64,000 nucleotides of DNA from Chrysogorgia sp. JL179-B06 (GCA_035772405.1 JAYKKM010000042.1:607001-671000), one strand, 5' to 3'; positions 13,448-25,195 are shown, counted from the first letter of the stretch. The notes: generated by a model not told the origin, from the sequence alone. Translations and numbers: made by a program.

Positions 13448-15799
13448 GGGGCCGATTACATGAGGCGAGTTGGCCCGGTTAACCGAGTTGGCCCGGTAAG
13501 CCGGGCTGAGATTCATATTGCGATTACATGAAGCCCGTTTTCCACTTCACCATTTCGCTCGCCGCCAGAGAAAACATTTTGTTATTATGTCACTGCGGAA
13601 ATATTTCGCTAGCGGTAAGCGAAATGGTGAAGTGGAAAACGGGCTTGAGGCAGGCGATGAGTTTTGAGTTGATGACGATGATTTCAACCCAAAATTCGCA
13701 ATTACCAAGCAAATGTTGCTTCACTTGGGCAAAGTTACGTTAGTTTTACTGCAGTTTTACACTGTTATTTATGCTGATCAAATTTTTGTAAGTATCGTTA
13801 ATAAAACGATTGTTATTGTCTTGACGGCTAACTCGCGAAAACGTCTTCACGAAGAGGTTTTGATGCTCTATCTGTTTCAACAATATTTATTCACACAATC
13901 AAGTAAACAAACGCGCGACAGAACGAGCCAAACAGTTTTTCAGCCCACTTTGCCGGGCTAACTAGGGAAAAAGCCGATTACATGGGGGAAAGGAGAAATT
14001 TTCAACTCGCTTCAGGTGGTCTTCCACACAAAATTTTAAAATTTTATATTTTGTTTTGGGCTAAATTGTTTTTGTACCATTAGAGAGATATCATAAGACT
14101 GATGCTAGTAACACTTTTCATTAATATGTTGTTGCCATGGTAACCAAGTAACGGACCGCAAAAAGTTACCTATTTTGTGCAAAGGATATCTCAAGAACCA
14201 AAGTTCGTACATTCTCAGAAAAAGGCTTAAAATTATCTACAGATATACCTTTTTGTTCTGAAGCTCAAAAATCTTAATAAAATTGTGTTTCTAACAAGAA
14301 AAAAATATTTTTTCTTTAATAATGACTTCATTACTTGTGACGTCAGCACAAATTATTCCATTCACAACCACACAAAAATAAATTATTAAAATTTTCGAGG
14401 TTCAGAACATAAAACAACACCATAACAACTATTTGTGAAAGTTTCAACAAGTTTGGTCATATATTTACCCAGATATCCTTTGCAGAGTAAAGTCAAAAAG
14501 CTCAAATTGCAGAATTAGAGAAAATCAAGTTCAAAAGTTGAAGTCGATAACTGGATATGTCACACGGTTGTAGTTTACGATTACACGGATAGGTTTCGTA
14601 ATATATTTATTTCATCTATAAAACTTTCGACTTGTGTAGCAAAGGACTGATCGTCACGAAGTGATTAGAATTTTACTGTTTATAGTTTTTTGCGAGTGTT
14701 CTTGTTGATATCGTCATGTTGTTGTTTTACATTGGAGAAGAAGGTCGAAGGGCATAAGAATTGGCGCGCAAATTGGTGGCACGGGGATTGTTATTAGTGT
14801 ATACATACACAGTACTAGTTCATTATACATAAACACATGCCGTATGCATCACCCGGGAAAAAATACCTATATAGAGCATTATGCCTAGTCGTAGCCAAAA
14901 ATGACATGAGCCGTAGCCCGATTTTATCAACGGGGGTAAATAATACCTAACTAAAACCGGAAGTCGAAAAGGGAACTCCAAATACACCCTAAGCGAGAGA
15001 TTGCACACTTTAACTCATTATTATAAGTTTTAAAAAAATCTTTTCTTCTACACTTTCCGCTCTAGGGTCGTGTTTATGTTTAACAACAATGGCGGATGCT
15101 ACCAGTTTCCTACCGTCACAGCCTCCCTCGTTAGCAACAAAGCCAGAGGATCCTGTATATTCTTTTACAGGACCAGGGATCGGGTCATTGGTCTTAATGA
15201 TGTCCTCGCCAACTGTGAAACACGGCAATGTGGAAACTTAGCCCTACTAAATTAAAAGCAGTTTGATTCCCATCAAAAGCGGCCGCCCGTTGAAAAACTT
15301 CTCTCGCTAACATAAACCAAAATAAACAATATCACATATGCCTGAAGACCGGTCACATGACTACCCACGCACCAATCAATTCACTCTTAATGTTTTAAAA
15401 TATAATTCAATTTCATTTAGGGAGAGGTGGTGCGGGAGAAAATGTGCGCAACATGGAAAAGTAAGCAGTTTTTGTATCCAAATATACGTTGCTACGGGAG
15501 TTGCTAAGGCGGAAAATGCAGTCCAGCCTTGGAATTTTACGAATTTTCAACATTTCTATCTTTGCAATCGAAAAAATTCTTTCAATTATCTATTCTAATA
15601 TGGTTAACCAGTTAATTTATGGCTAATTCAAAAATTAACCAAAATATTTATTTTTTGTAGTGTACCCCCTTAACCGGGCAAGGCGGGCCAGCTCGGTTGC
15701 CATGTAATCGAAATTTTGAAACAAAAGATCAGGGATGATAAATATACGAAGCAGGCCAACTCGGTTAACCTGGTCAACTCGCCTCATGTAATCGACTCC
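13448..15799. mobile_element. Harbinger-like non-autonomous element, TAA duplications
   Basis: TIRs GGGGCCGATTACATGAGGCG (left) and GGAGTCGATTACATGAGGCG (complement of right) continue with AGTTGGCCCGGTTAACCGAG-like sequence. TAA flanks both ends (13445-13447 and 15800-15802). Length 2352 bases. A further partial TIR-like word, GCCGATTACATGGGGG, lies at about 13973. No transposase remains. TIR style and 3-base TAA duplication point to PIF/Harbinger. Confidence 0.65.
13532..13646. repeat. Nested ~115-base inverted repeat
   Basis: The word AGCCCGTTTTCCACTTCACC and the following ATTTCGCT recur in inverted orientation about 60 bases later, giving arms of about 28 bases. Probably a tiny MITE inside the larger one. 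Confidence 0.6.
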
Positions 15800-16254
15800 T
15801 AAAGGTTTTGTAGTTTTCTGATAAACTGTAGAATTTCTATAATAAATAGCTCCTTTGTCGAGTGGTGCAGGGGATATAAAAATATGCATCAAAAAGTTGA
15901 TTTCCCTAGGAGTTTAATCAGCAACATCCCGACCTTGTTCTAACTGGGTCAATAAAAATAATGAAATACATAATTTCGTGCTTTTTAAATATCAATGACT
16001 ATGTCAGGCTGGTCAGCTGCACAAAACCTATAGAAAAGGCTTTTACTGACTTTTAATATCGATTCCTAACCCGATTCCCAACTCGATTCCTAACTCGATT
16101 CCTAACTCGATTCCTAACTCGATTCCTAACTCGGTAGTTAGGTATCCTCGGCGAAGACACCTGCACATGAATTTCAAGAACCCGGCAGTAACATTAAAAT
16201 TGATTTGCAGTCAGTTGACTTTTGTTAAACTAGCATTTTAATTTTATATTTTTG

Positions 16255-19080
16255 TAAAATTTGTGTTTAATACAACGGCGAGCCCGACGACACAGAATAA
16301 GTATTGAGCAGAAGGTCCACTCGCGTCGGAACCTTTGAAGTTTTTGTCCTCGCGCATGTCGCTCCGCGCATACCGGCCGCCATGTTGAAAGCAAGTAAAC
16401 TCCAGCCAGGTGAACAGTAATTAATATAGCGAAAAACGGGTTTGGATCAGTTGAACGGCTATATCTCACAATTTTGCACGCCGATTTTCTTTCCACGGCT
16501 AGTACGTCTAAAGCAAAGGTAGGTGATCAATTTTATTGTGGTTAGAAGGCAATTTAACAAATGTTAAACGGGTAATTTTCGCGATTTTATATTTGACAAC
16601 TCGGTCTGTCCTCGAGTTTTTCAAATTGTCTGTAGCCTATATTTTTACAAATCCCATATTTTCTTGTATTGTTACTTGTTTTTTAGACTATTTAGTGGAG
16701 TTATTTACATTTGATATATTCGATATTAGATCAAACCAAAGTTTTTCTGTTCGGCATTTATAAATTTAACTGTAATAATTCAGATGACTCAGTCTCAGAT
16801 ATATTTTCTAGAGCACACGCTTGAAAGTTAAAATCATCAGCTTTGTTATAATAACACTGGTTGTCAGGCTTCTCTACAGTATTTGACAGTGCTATTCCCA
16901 TTTCCTTTGTTGATTTATAGTAATTATTTTAAAGATGTGCCACCTTCACATACTTTCTTTCCTTTCTTTTAGTAGAGGAAAGGTCACTGTTTGCAAATCT
17001 CAAACAATAATAAATTCGCATTCTCAAAACCAACTTCGAGAGGGAATTCTTCACATCACAGGAATATTTATATATTCTTCAATAGCTCCAGGATATTGCC
17101 TCCAACACAGGAGCTCTTGGTGAAAATGGAGAAGTGTTGACAAAAATATCTTCCAGCTGAATGATGAGGTCTAGATTGTCTGAGACCAGGGCTTCTTTGC
17201 AAGTTGAGCAACAGTGTATCGTCATACATTTATGGAACAAGTAACCAGAAACATATGCAATGGAATTTTCTTTGATGTTTGACATTTGTCTCCCTATAAA
17301 TAATCAGTTTACCCAATATCCAAGGTTTGAGGAGATATGGAAAATTGGAAACCAGTGTTGCATTTGATGTTTCTACATCCCACTGTATAGAGATCTAGAC
17401 ATTTTTTGTAATCACTTTGCCTGAAGATGACTTTGAAATAAAGTTGAAATATTACAATTTCACATTAGTCTTGTCTTGACTCAAATCTTGGGTTTTCAGG
17501 ATGTCATTATTTTTTGGAATATGCTTTGTTTTATAGTGTTTGTGTAAACTGGGCAAGAAGGTCTTGCTTCTTGGTTTCTTCTGCACAATTCCCAGCTGAA
17601 GAAGTGGGAAAAGAACTGAAAAACAATTTCTTAAGTGTCTGAGTGAATTATACTGCTGTTGGGTTATCATTGTTCCCTCGCTGTTGTATAAAACGTTTGT
17701 GGCTGATCACTCCCCTCTTTTGACACCAAGTTATAATAAGCAGTCTTTCTTTGAAGTCCTACTTTTTAACCCCTCAGTTCCAAATGACAGACTCCCTTTT
17801 AATTAACTCTTCTAAAACACCTCCCTTTTTATTTTCAATCTTCTAACTTTAGTTAATTACAGTTCTAATTGTAACTATTCAGTGTCTTAACATTGTACTT
17901 TTAAACATTTTGATTAAACATTAAGACATGCAAAAATAATGCTTTCATTGATATTTAAAATAATCTGCAGCAACATATAATTATTATCTTTATCATTTGT
18001 CAAAACATGCACTAAATCACAATAAATGCCTTGAACAGTTTGGTCAGTTTCTTATTGTGAGTTGAAATCCAGGAACAACAATACAGTCAAATATGTGAGT
18101 ATATATACAGCAGACAAATATGGTCCATTATGTGTAATCTTAGTGAAACTTAATGGTCTGAATTTGGAGCATTTGAGAGTGTTTCATTAAAATTCCCATC
18201 AACTTGTCTCTTGAAGAATGGAAGCTTGCTTTCAATTCAATGAACTGTCAAATCAGATAAAGTTCAAACATAACATCAACTAAAATGAAGAATAAAAAAC
18301 GCATATATTATAATAATCTAAAACTTTAAAAAATATGGCAAGGTAGGCAAACAAGACAGTAAAAAGCCTAATTGTCCATACACAAATACCCTAATTGTCC
18401 ATACACAAATACAGGCATTATAGACATAAGAGTAAAAACGCTATAAGAACTCGGCAAACATAAAACAGAGAAGAAGGACGAAATCGCATGTATCTGGTAT
18501 TATTAATGACTGAATTGAACTGAATTTTAAGGAACGCTACGAGGCAATTCTATTATTAAACTTGGTGTATATTTTAGGCAACGTTGAAGTGTTGAAAGAC
18601 CATATCTTGAAGATATAATTTTTAAAAAACAAGGGAAATCTACACACAGTACAGTCGTGATTTTAACTGACATGCACAAATACTAATGAATAAAACTGTT
18701 ATTGAGAAAAGTTTATCTCGACTTGACATACCGTAGATTCATTGTGTCATGACCGAAATCATCACTCAGAACTAGCTAAATTCCAGACAAAAAAATTGTG
18801 TATGTACCTTCTCACCACAAGTAAATTAATCTCTTACCTTCCATTTATAATATATCAGAGTAAAATGAAAATCGCCGTAATAGTTTTCCAACTAGAGCCG
18901 TTTTAGTGACCCAACTTCGTTTTTCGCCATGTTGTTCCTTGTTGAGACGCTGGAGTTTACTTGCTTTCAACATGGCTGCGCAACGCATGCGCACTAAAAA
19001 AACGAGGACACCGCGTACCCCCGAGTGGACCTTCTGCTCAATACTTATTCTGTGCCCACGATGCTTATGAGCCCCGAAAA
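16255..19080. mobile_element. Inverted-repeat element with P-element-like remnant
   Basis: A block near 16275-16415 (GACACAGAATAAGTATTGAG, CAGAAGGTCCACTCG, CATGTTGAAAGCAAGTAAAC) is found inverted at about 18945-19065. These long arms enclose about 2.5 kb. Inside, on the minus strand, is a short frame resembling the C-terminal region of P-element/THAP9 transposases. The arms contain CpG-rich promoter-like sequence. Exact termini and target duplication were not resolved. Confidence 0.4.
17079..17285 (-). pseudogene. P-element/THAP9-like transposase C-terminal fragment
   Basis: The frame begins within ENSIAYVSGYLFHKC and continues through CCSTCKEALVS. This resembles the conserved C-terminal region of P-element and THAP9 transposases, where a YVSGY/YVAGY motif is followed by a Cys pair. 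Only about 65 residues remain. A second open stretch on the same strand (17452-17670) could belong to it, but I do not recognise it. No THAP domain or catalytic motif was found. Family match is from memory. Confidence 0.35.
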
Positions 19081-19518
19081 GGATCATGGATATATATCAC
19101 AAGCCACGCGGCCATTTCGAAATGTTTGAATGTCGAACTGAAGTTTGTTGGTATTTGTTGGTAATTTTTGATATTTAATTCGAATTTCTTGGTTGTATTT
19201 TGTGATAGTTTTCAAAAGGACTCGTTGCTTCCCTATACTCGTAGGCTTAGACGAGGATTGCAATCATATTTTTGAAGGTAAGTCCGTGTATTTGTCGAGG
19301 TATTTGTATAATCATAGTCAGCGACTAGTATTTAAATAATGCTGTTTTATAATGCGCATTTATTTATTCCTCGATTTATCCCCTGTTCATATTTAATTGT
19401 TTATTTTCATACGAATTGTAATAAAGGATTGGATAGTGATTTCAGACGTTAATAATTGAGTTATATTTTCCTGTATGTTCGACATGAGTCACAATATTTT
19501 GGTTTGAATCACAGTGTA

Positions 19519-20097
19519 GTAATACCAGTGTAACCGGGCTCATTAAAGAGCTTAATAATACCAGTGTAACCGGGCTCATTAAAAAGCTCGGATGGGACAC
19601 TTTGGAAACTTGAAGAACAGTTAACCGGCTCAATATATTATATAAAGCAATCAATAATCAGATAGCCGTTCCACTGCCGAATGATCTCAGAAGGCCAACC
19701 AAGATCACCAGGAAACAGCATTCAAAGTCCTTCATCCAAATGTCCACAGGTCCCAACTACTATATCAACAGCTTTTTCCCCAGAACAATAAAGAACTGGA
19801 ACGCCCTAACAGAATACATTGTACAGGCTCCATCGACCGAGTCATTCAAAACATTAGCATTGGGACATTTTAGAATAAATTGATTGTTGTAAATATATTT
19901 TTATTTTTACTTTTATTTTTACTTATATATGTATATATTATTTTTATTGTTTTACTTTAAAAGCTTTGTATAGACTCATATATATAATTATTTATTTATT
20001 TATTATTAATGATTATTATTATTATTATTATTTGAATTCCTTGTGATACTTATGGTTTTAAGGAAAATAAAGATAGATGTAGATGTAGATGTAGCTG
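19519..20097 (+). mobile_element. LINE 3' end (CR1/L2/Jockey-like tail)
   Basis: An open stretch from 19623 to the stop at 19881-19883 encodes the usual C-terminal tail of non-LTR ORF2 proteins, with NYYINSFFPRTIKNWNAL and ESFKTLALGHF. It is followed by a 3' UTR, an AATAAA at about 20066 and a short tandem tail of GATGTA units (20070-20096), a 3' terminus typical of CR1/L2-type LINEs. Upstream, a 28-base segment with ACCAGTGTAACCGGGCTCAT occurs twice (19519-19546, 19556-19584). The copy is 5'-truncated and lacks RT and endonuclease. Confidence 0.7.
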
Positions 20098-20573
20098 TTA
20101 TTTTTCCAGATTCGATTTTAACGAAGGCTTTACTATGCTTAACATTGTTTGGAATTGTTTATATATCATTCTCAAACATTCAAAGTTCGCAATCCATGAG
20201 AAAACAATTGTTGTTTTGAAATGTCTGCCGATTATTTACTTCATCATTCTTTCTCAACTGGTTTGCTCCCAAATATTAAGCAGAATTCAGTTTATTTTAC
20301 CAAATTAAATGACTAGAAAAGTTTATTTTTCTCAGGCAAGATATACTGCTTCTACTGGTCCATACAATTCTGTTTTGTATATTTATTCTCACAAAACGAA
20401 TGAGATGACATCAAGAAAATATTGCACAGTTTGTAGTTAATTCATGCAGTTTATATAGTATTATAATATATTACAGTCTCATTGACTCAGCACTTCATTC
20501 TAGCACAAGTGTGATTATTTCTTTCCCGAGTCATTATTTATGAAACAAAACTTGAGCAGTTAAAAGAGAGTGA
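20098..20573. other. Intergenic, no gene
   Basis: AT-rich sequence with no recognisable coding, RNA or repeat structure. Confidence 0.5.
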
Positions 20574-21060
20574 TGAAGGAAAATTTTGAGTGTAGGAATA
20601 CATACATTTTAAGACCAAACTGGGACCAGTTGTGAAAAAATGCAACTTCAAGGTCTTCCTGCTGGAATATATTGAACCTGTGATGCTAGTGCAGTGCTCT
20701 GACCACTGAGCTACGGAGGCCGTTATGCCGAGAGCCTAGTCACAAGTTCTGTATATATAGTGGTGGTAATGCCAGGATAAGATTTTGGGTATATTACAAG
20801 TAATATTTGGCATTTCACTTGATTAAACTATATGTTCTAAGGATTTATGGTGAAGGATACCACCACTATATATTATATATACAGAACTCGTGACTAGGCT
20901 CTCGGCAACGGCTTCCGTAGCTCAGTGGTCAGACACTACAATAGCATCGCAGGGTTGCGGATTCAATTCCAGCCGGAAGGCCTTGAAGTTGCATTTTTTG
21001 CAACTGGTCCCGGTTTGGTCTTAAAATGTATATATTCCAACACTCGAAATTTTCCTTCAC
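20574..21060. repeat. Foldback of two head-to-head tRNA-derived SINE copies
   Basis: The left half is the approximate reverse complement of the right half about a centre near 20815. Each arm carries a tRNA-like A box (GTAGCTCAGTGGTCAGA), a B-box-like GGATTCAATTCC (right arm) and a shared 3' body (CTTGAAGTTGCA, ACTGG(T/G)CCC). The acceptor and anticodon arms do not make a functional tRNA, so this is a tRNA-derived SINE family, not tRNA genes. Related body sequence reappears near 36350-37145. Confidence 0.65.
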
Positions 21061-22407
21061 ATTAAATAAATATATGCCATGGGTAACTGTAACCACAAAT
21101 CGTGTTAGATACACATAAGCGACGGACCGGTCATTATTTATGGATATACTGGGTCAGCTCACAAAATATTTTGCCCTCCAATCCTTTCTACTGCTACCGG
21201 TATGAAAAACACAAGTGCTGGAGTTAAGTGAGACAGAATAAACAGAAAATCATAAATTTTCTTACAGTATTTTTTCATATGAACATGTATGAAGAATTCT
21301 GAGACTGAGACTGTCTCACCAGTTTGGAAAATACACCAGCCATGCAACTTTCAAAACAACAACATGTATATAATTTTCATTTCATATTGGATGTGCCAAT
21401 GATCTCACAAGGATCAACAAGGTTTTAAATTGACCAATTATGCTTGTTTGGACAAGCTTCAACATGTTTTATTCGCTGATAGAGTGAGTCATGAAATTTT
21501 TTGAATTCAGTTTTAAAATATTCCATACCCAGTAAACCCTTCAAATAATGACCACTCCCTCAGTGGGATATTTGATGTTGGCAACAAGATATGAATTTTA
21601 TGTTCAGGTTACAAGAATGCCACTCAATTCCTGCATGTAGTGGATTATGGATTCTATGTGTTTTATTTCTTGCTTCTCTGTAAACAACTTTAGAGTTAAA
21701 TTTATTTATTTAGGTATAGAACATGCACAATGCTTATCATAAATTAATCACTCATCATTACTTATGCAGTCTTTAACATTTTTAAAATTTACATTTAAAG
21801 CAACTAACATATAATTTTAATTTCAGAATTTTCTAGACTTAATTCAACAGTCACCATATGAGAACAGGTTAATGCCAAACAAGTTACATGTACATGACTT
21901 ATTTGGGGATAAGTTCCTAGGATCACCATCATGCATGACAGAAGAAAGAAAATAAATATATTTCGCTTTACGCTGTGTGTAAATCATCTTTATAATTGGT
22001 GAGTACAGTATGTAATGTATTATGAAATTTGAATTACTGTATTACATTTTTACATATTGTGTACATGACAGTTGTGTCCAAATTAATGTACCATTTAGTT
22101 ATTAGAAAGGTTAACAACTCTATGACTCTCATTACATTTTATACTGTATTACATTTTTATCTTGTTGCAGACTACAGTATTTATATATTGTGGCAATCAT
22201 ATCCTCATTACATCTTGCCATTCAGTTAGTTACAACTTATAAATCCATAATATATGAGTTGGTATGGGCTACCTAAGCAGCCACACAATAGATCCTAAAA
22301 TTATTATATTTAATTACATGTAGCAATGTCACTAAAATTACATTTGATTTTGAACCTGTGACAAATTACTCAGTACTCAGCCTCATATCCAGGGTTATTT
22401 ACTGATG
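21061..22407. other. Intergenic, no gene
   Basis: AT-rich; all open frames are short and resemble nothing known. No repeat structure was noted. Confidence 0.5.
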
Positions 22408-22411
22408 TTAA

Positions 22412-23187
22412 AGTGCCTATGAAATGAAAAAATCCAGTTTCCATACTGTCTTTCCTTTGAAAGTAGATTTTGAACAATGAAGAAATCTGTTAATTTCTTT
22501 ATCACTCACCGTTGTCTAGTTAAATAAGCATTTCAAATTTTAGCGTGATGACGTCACAAGGCGGACGTGCTGTACTAGAGAAATATTAAAGTCTTGATAT
22601 TTTGTGAAGTGTTTACATGAAAACTACGAAACTTAGTAGCGTTTCAACTACCACAATATAATCTAGGTGATAAACTAATTTTGTGATCACCATGGTAATA
22701 AGCTAGGCTCCAGACCCCTGAAAAGAGTAAATAAAAACTTGCTCTAGTTTTAGTATGAGGCATTGTTTAGACAAACACTGTCATCTCTCATATTAAGGAT
22801 ATCATGCCAAATACATAACCAGAACAAAGTCAATAGCAAGTATCCAGAAAACAAGAAAATTACATTTTATGAAATAAGGGTAAAAGGGTCTGGAACCTAG
22901 CATGTTTCCATGGTAACTATACAAACATCAGTGGTGAGTCGAGCACTTAAAGGACAACATTGCTACCATGTTTCATCTTTGTGCAAGTTATACTTTATGA
23001 AATATCAACACTTTATAAATAATTCTCAGGTACACTGTGACGTCATCACGCTAAAATTTCAAATGCTTATAACTAGACGACGGTGAATAATAATAAAAAA
23101 ATTAAACAAATTTCATCATTATTCAAAACCTACTTTCGAAGGGAACACATTATTGAATATCGATTTTTTCATTTCATACTAGGCACT
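22412..23187. mobile_element. MITE with long TIRs and TTAA duplications
   Basis: The left end AGTGCCTATGAAATGAAAAA is matched by the inverted right end TTTTTCATTTCATACTAGGCACT. The arms run about 150-170 bases, including a TGACGTCA-containing stretch. TTAA lies directly outside both ends (22408-22411 and 23188-23191). Duplication of TTAA is the signature of piggyBac and Kolobok transposons. No coding sequence, 776 bases. Confidence 0.7.
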
Positions 23188-23450
23188 TTAAATATGTGAA
23201 AAGGAAATTTGCCCTAACATTGTCTTGTGAGTTTTGGTCAATGTAATATGCTAATTATGTACCAAATTGTAACAACAACCAAATTGTGGTCACTTATAGA
23301 CAGTATGTTTCTACAGGAAGGATATTAGCTAAAACCATGCTCTCATCTATGCAGGAATTAACCAGTAAAGCAATTATGCTGCAAATTTGAATAACATTTG
23401 ATTCAGACTGCATTGAAGTGTCTAGCATTGCTAGCCTGTTATTAGTAGCC

Positions 23451-23789
23451 TGGCAGGATCGTTCACTGAAAATTTCAAGTGAATCTGCTGCATAGTCTTC
23501 GAGCTATCAACTCTCAAAGTTTGTCCATTGGCATAGTTTAACATTACAAAATAGGGAAAGACTGGGATTGAATATATGTGGTACATGTATATGACGTATG
23601 CAGGTGGATCATTAATGTTCAAATCCATTCTTCTTATGCATAGTAAGTACACCTGCATACGTCACAAGAAAATAAACCGCGCGTTTCAGATTTCACCAAA
23701 AACATTTAGCTATGCCAAACTTTGAGAGTTGATAGCTCGAAGACTGTGCAGCAGATTCACTTGAAATTTTCAGCGAACGCACCTGCCGT
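23451..23789. repeat. Inverted-repeat element with ~85-base arms
   Basis: The left arm (23451-23540, with TTTCAAGTGAATCTGCTGCA and GAGCTATCAACTCTCAAAGT) is the near reverse complement of 23704-23789. The middle 160 bases have no feature. It is probably a foldback MITE; the ends are uncertain. Confidence 0.55.
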
Positions 23790-23938
23790 CCGTTAAAGCA
23801 AAAAAAATGCTAGCGAATTTTTCACTTTATAGACACTTTAAAACACTGGTGACCATGTTTCATTTCTTAACTATGTAATGAGTTCTTGATGCATGTAGCT
23901 GATTATATATTATTTTCTTTTTTTGAAGGAAGCTGAAT

Positions 23939-24236
23939 GTATTGATGAATTGATAAAGGACTTTTGAGCCAAGCAAATTGGAGCAGGTGGCAGGGGTGAA
24001 ATCGTTGTGAAAATGAACTCACTGCTAATTGGGTGTTACTATATATTTAAAATTGTGTATGCATTGATGAATTGATAAAGGACTTTTGAGCCAAGCAAAT
24101 TGGAGCAGGTGAGCTGGCTTATGTATATCCCCTTTACATGGTGGCAGGGGTGAAATCGTTGTGAAAATGAACTCACTGCTAATTGGGTGTTACTATATAT
24201 TTAAAATTGTGTATGCATTGGCCAGCAATATTGTGT
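23939..24236 (+). repeat. Tandem duplication with an internal 32-base difference
   Basis: The segment from TGATGAATTGATAAAGGACT to ATTTAAAATTGTGTATGCAT occurs twice in direct tandem. The second unit has 32 extra bases after GGAGCAGGT (GAGCTGGCTTATGTATATCC...). The missing piece does not have GT-AG ends in register, so it is an indel, not obviously a retained intron. Confidence 0.65.
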
Positions 24237-24559
24237 ACCTTTCCTGAAAATTACACTCATGAGTAGAACAAATGTAGCAAACATCTCCAGGAGTTGGACT
24301 GGAGGTGAACATCTTGATGTATCAGTACATTGTTTAAGTTTTTATTTGTATCAAGTGACCATATTATATTTTTATACACTAAGTAACTATTGTATTCTAT
24401 TTAATAATTATTTAATATAATTACAGTATAACTGTTATTATAATTTTAAAAGTGTTTAATAAATTAAATTAAATCCATATTGACTCTTGTAGCTTTGATT
24501 TCATTTTCGGTGTGATTATATGTTTACCCCTGCATATAGTTATTTTTGTATTTCTCTAA

Positions 24560-24910
24560 TTCAAGTTTTGGAGTCATATTTTTGGAGTAGGTATCTACTC
24601 CAACAGGAGTTATTTTTACTCCAATTTTGGAGTCGCGATTACTCCGAAAATGGAGTTAAAATGTTGGAGTAAAAATTAACTCCAAAAAATGAGTCATTCT
24701 GTACCTTTTTTTCTACTCCACTTTTGGAGTCAAATTGACTCCAATTTGGAGTAGAAATTTACTCCTACAGGAGTTATTTTAACTCCAATTTTGGAGTCGT
24801 GTTTACTCCAGAAATGGAGTTAAAATTTTGGAGTAAAACTAACTTCAAAAATGGAGTTATTCTGTACCTTTTTTTTCTACTCCACTTTTGGAGTCAAATT
24901 AACTCCTTGA
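24560..24910. repeat. Subterminal GGAGT array, right end of element A
   Basis: Many copies of TTGGAGT, GGAGTTA and their complements. A block of about 125 bases (TACTCCAACAGGAGTTATTT... to TTTTTCTACTCCACTTTTGG) is repeated in tandem once. It counterparts the array at 12050-12330. Confidence 0.7.
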
Positions 24911-24943
24911 AAATAACAGTGTGGTGTCATTTTCAGGTGTCGC

Positions 24944-25029
24944 ATTAAATGCGACGCAACTTCGACGTCTACCGTCGCATTAAATGCGACGCATTAAATG
25001 CGACGGAACTTCGACGTCTAAACCAGGCC
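24944..25029 (-). repeat. Right TIR of the 19.8 kb Harbinger-type segment
   Basis: GTCGCATTAAATGCGACGCA words and ACTTCGACGTCTAAACCAGG mirror 5193-5270 and end at the TTA duplication. Confidence 0.7.
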
Positions 25030-25046
25030 TTACTCAATGGCAACAA

Positions 25047-25195
25047 TGAGTGTCAGAGATTTATATACTGTACGTTCATTTGTAAGCATTCGCATATAAT
25101 ATGAACAATCGATACAAACTTACTGATAACCCAGAACATTTTGGAGCTCCATTTAATCTTACAGGTAAAATATCAAGTGAAACAAGGTAATTAAT
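25047..25195 (+). repeat. Direct repeat, right copy
   Basis: Matches 5038-5189 in the same orientation, starting GTGTCAGAGATTTATATACT. It lies only a few bases outside the right TTA, as the left copy lies just outside the left one. Confidence 0.75.

Larger units (their letters stand above)
12449..16160. mobile_element. Element with inverted 12-base minisatellites at its ends
   Basis: The left side has GTGTCGAAGACGAGGTATAC followed by about seven copies of GAGTTAGGAATC (12478-12560). The right side has the complement of the minisatellite (16060-16135) followed by GGTATCCTCGGCGAAGACAC. Together they look like TIRs with a tandem array just inside. An AAAC microsatellite and a complete Harbinger-like MITE lie between. 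Superfamily unknown; no coding sequence. Confidence 0.5.
12040..24921. mobile_element. Large CACTG-ended (CACTA/EnSpm-like) element A, nested insertions, no transposase seen
   Basis: The left end begins CACTGTTAATTTCAAGGAG and the right end finishes CTCCTTGAAAATAACAGTG. TG flanks both sides (12038-12039 and 24922-24923). Next to each end is an array of short palindromic words, GGAGTTATTTTAACTCC and variants (12050-12330 and 24560-24910). CACTA-class elements are known for CACTA or CACTG ends, 2-3 base target duplications and clustered subterminal repeats, so this class is the best fit. No transposase frame is recognised; the interior is filled with other elements. Confidence 0.6.
5193..25029. 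mobile_element. PIF/Harbinger-type TIR pair bracketing a nested 19.8 kb segment
   Basis: The left end begins GGCCTGGTTTAGACG and the right end finishes with its exact complement, CGTCTAAACCAGGCC. TTA lies immediately outside both ends (5190-5192 and 25030-25032). Subterminal sequence on both sides is dense in the self-complementary word GTCGCATTTAATGCGAC. A 3-base TTA duplication with GC-rich short TIRs is the PIF/Harbinger pattern. No Harbinger transposase is visible inside, so the element is non-autonomous. Most of its length is later insertions, chiefly the CACTG element at 12040-24921, which leaves only about 110 bases of its right arm. Confidence 0.65.

Noticed and set aside
20640..20990. 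Possible tRNA genes at both arms of the foldback
   Set aside because: A and B boxes are present, but acceptor stem and anticodon arm do not pair; SINE bodies continue past the tRNA part.
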